Below, in pieces: positions 6,071 to 6,102 of a stretch of DNA of 6,102 nt. A program made the translations under genes and the position numbers. The notes beneath the pieces were generated by a model. It saw nothing but the letters and a program-made list of their open reading frames with translations. It ran no database searches and was not told the origin of the DNA. Numbering within the stretch: position 1 is the first letter of the stretch; every line of letters begins with the position of its first letter. Source of the stretch: Actinomycetes bacterium (GTDB lineage: Bacteria; Actinomycetota; Actinomycetes; Mycobacteriales; Micromonosporaceae); contig JAJYSW010000201.1 in the NCBI GenBank assembly GCA_021793335.1, forward strand, positions 1 through 6,102, given 5' to 3'.

Positions 6071-6087
6071 CCGAACACGGCGTTCGG
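6071..6087. repeat. Inverted repeat CCGAAC-N5-GTTCGG near the right edge
   Basis: Perfect 6-bp arms (6071-6076 and 6082-6087) flank ACGGC. It lies next to the only A/T-rich patch of this end (AATATT, 6059-6064) and about 230 bases upstream of the tetR-type start. It could be a hairpin at the end of a gene beyond the edge or a regulatory site. A GTG-started minus-strand frame that begins inside it and ends at 5866 is Ala/Pro/Arg-rich and is not called as a gene. Confidence 0.3.
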
Positions 6088-6102
6088 CCGGGCCCGGATC
6101 GC

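Noticed and set aside
5866..6078. Minus-strand frame of 70 codons upstream of the tetR-type gene
   Set aside because: It has low-complexity Ala/Pro/Arg composition, mixed third-position usage and no clear ribosome binding site, and it ends inside the putative operator.
1..6102. Search for CRISPR repeats, insertion-sequence ends, tRNA genes and phage genes
   Set aside because: No spaced direct repeats, transposase motifs, tRNA T-loop sequences or phage-like proteins were seen by eye on either strand.

Overview
The window comes from a GC-rich bacterium, almost certainly an actinomycete. Evidence is the strong G/C bias at third codon positions, GTG starts, AGGAG-type ribosome binding sites, and a gene that looks like the actinobacterial SCO5389 family. 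The genus cannot be fixed from the sequence; the actinobacterial call rests on composition and on recognised protein families.

Layout from left to right. Positions 1-157 (minus strand) hold the start of lipB, octanoyl-[ACP]:protein octanoyltransferase, which runs off the left edge. A 283-base divergent gap follows, with an inverted repeat and possible alternative RNA folds near its right end. Next is a two-gene plus-strand transporter operon: a TAXI-type TRAP substrate-binding lipoprotein (441-1427), then a fused TRAP permease carrying both the small Q-like part and the large M part (1567-3996). The 139-base gap between them contains a 13-bp stem-loop. About 660 bases without a convincing gene follow (3997-4657). 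Then comes a 136-residue conserved protein of the SCO5389 type (4658-5068, plus strand), facing a TetR-family repressor (5130-5837, minus strand). A 13-bp stem-loop lies in the 61-base gap between these convergent genes and probably ends transcription from both sides. The last 265 bases, upstream of the tetR-type gene, carry a cluster of TCACGG/CCGTGA half-sites that is a plausible autoregulatory operator.

How the genes work together. The receptor and permease form a complete TAXI-TRAP secondary transporter: a membrane-anchored lipoprotein captures an organic anion outside the cell, and the fused membrane protein imports it using an ion gradient. The substrate cannot be read from sequence; characterised TAXI receptors bind small carboxylates such as glutamate or 2-oxoglutarate. 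lipB, the SCO5389-type gene and the TetR gene look like separate transcription units with no evident functional link to the transporter. I see no mobile element, CRISPR array, tRNA or rRNA, and no clear evidence of a previously undescribed system. The points most worth checking are the intercistronic hairpin, the putative TetR operator, the half-site array ahead of the transporter operon and the long gene-poor stretch.
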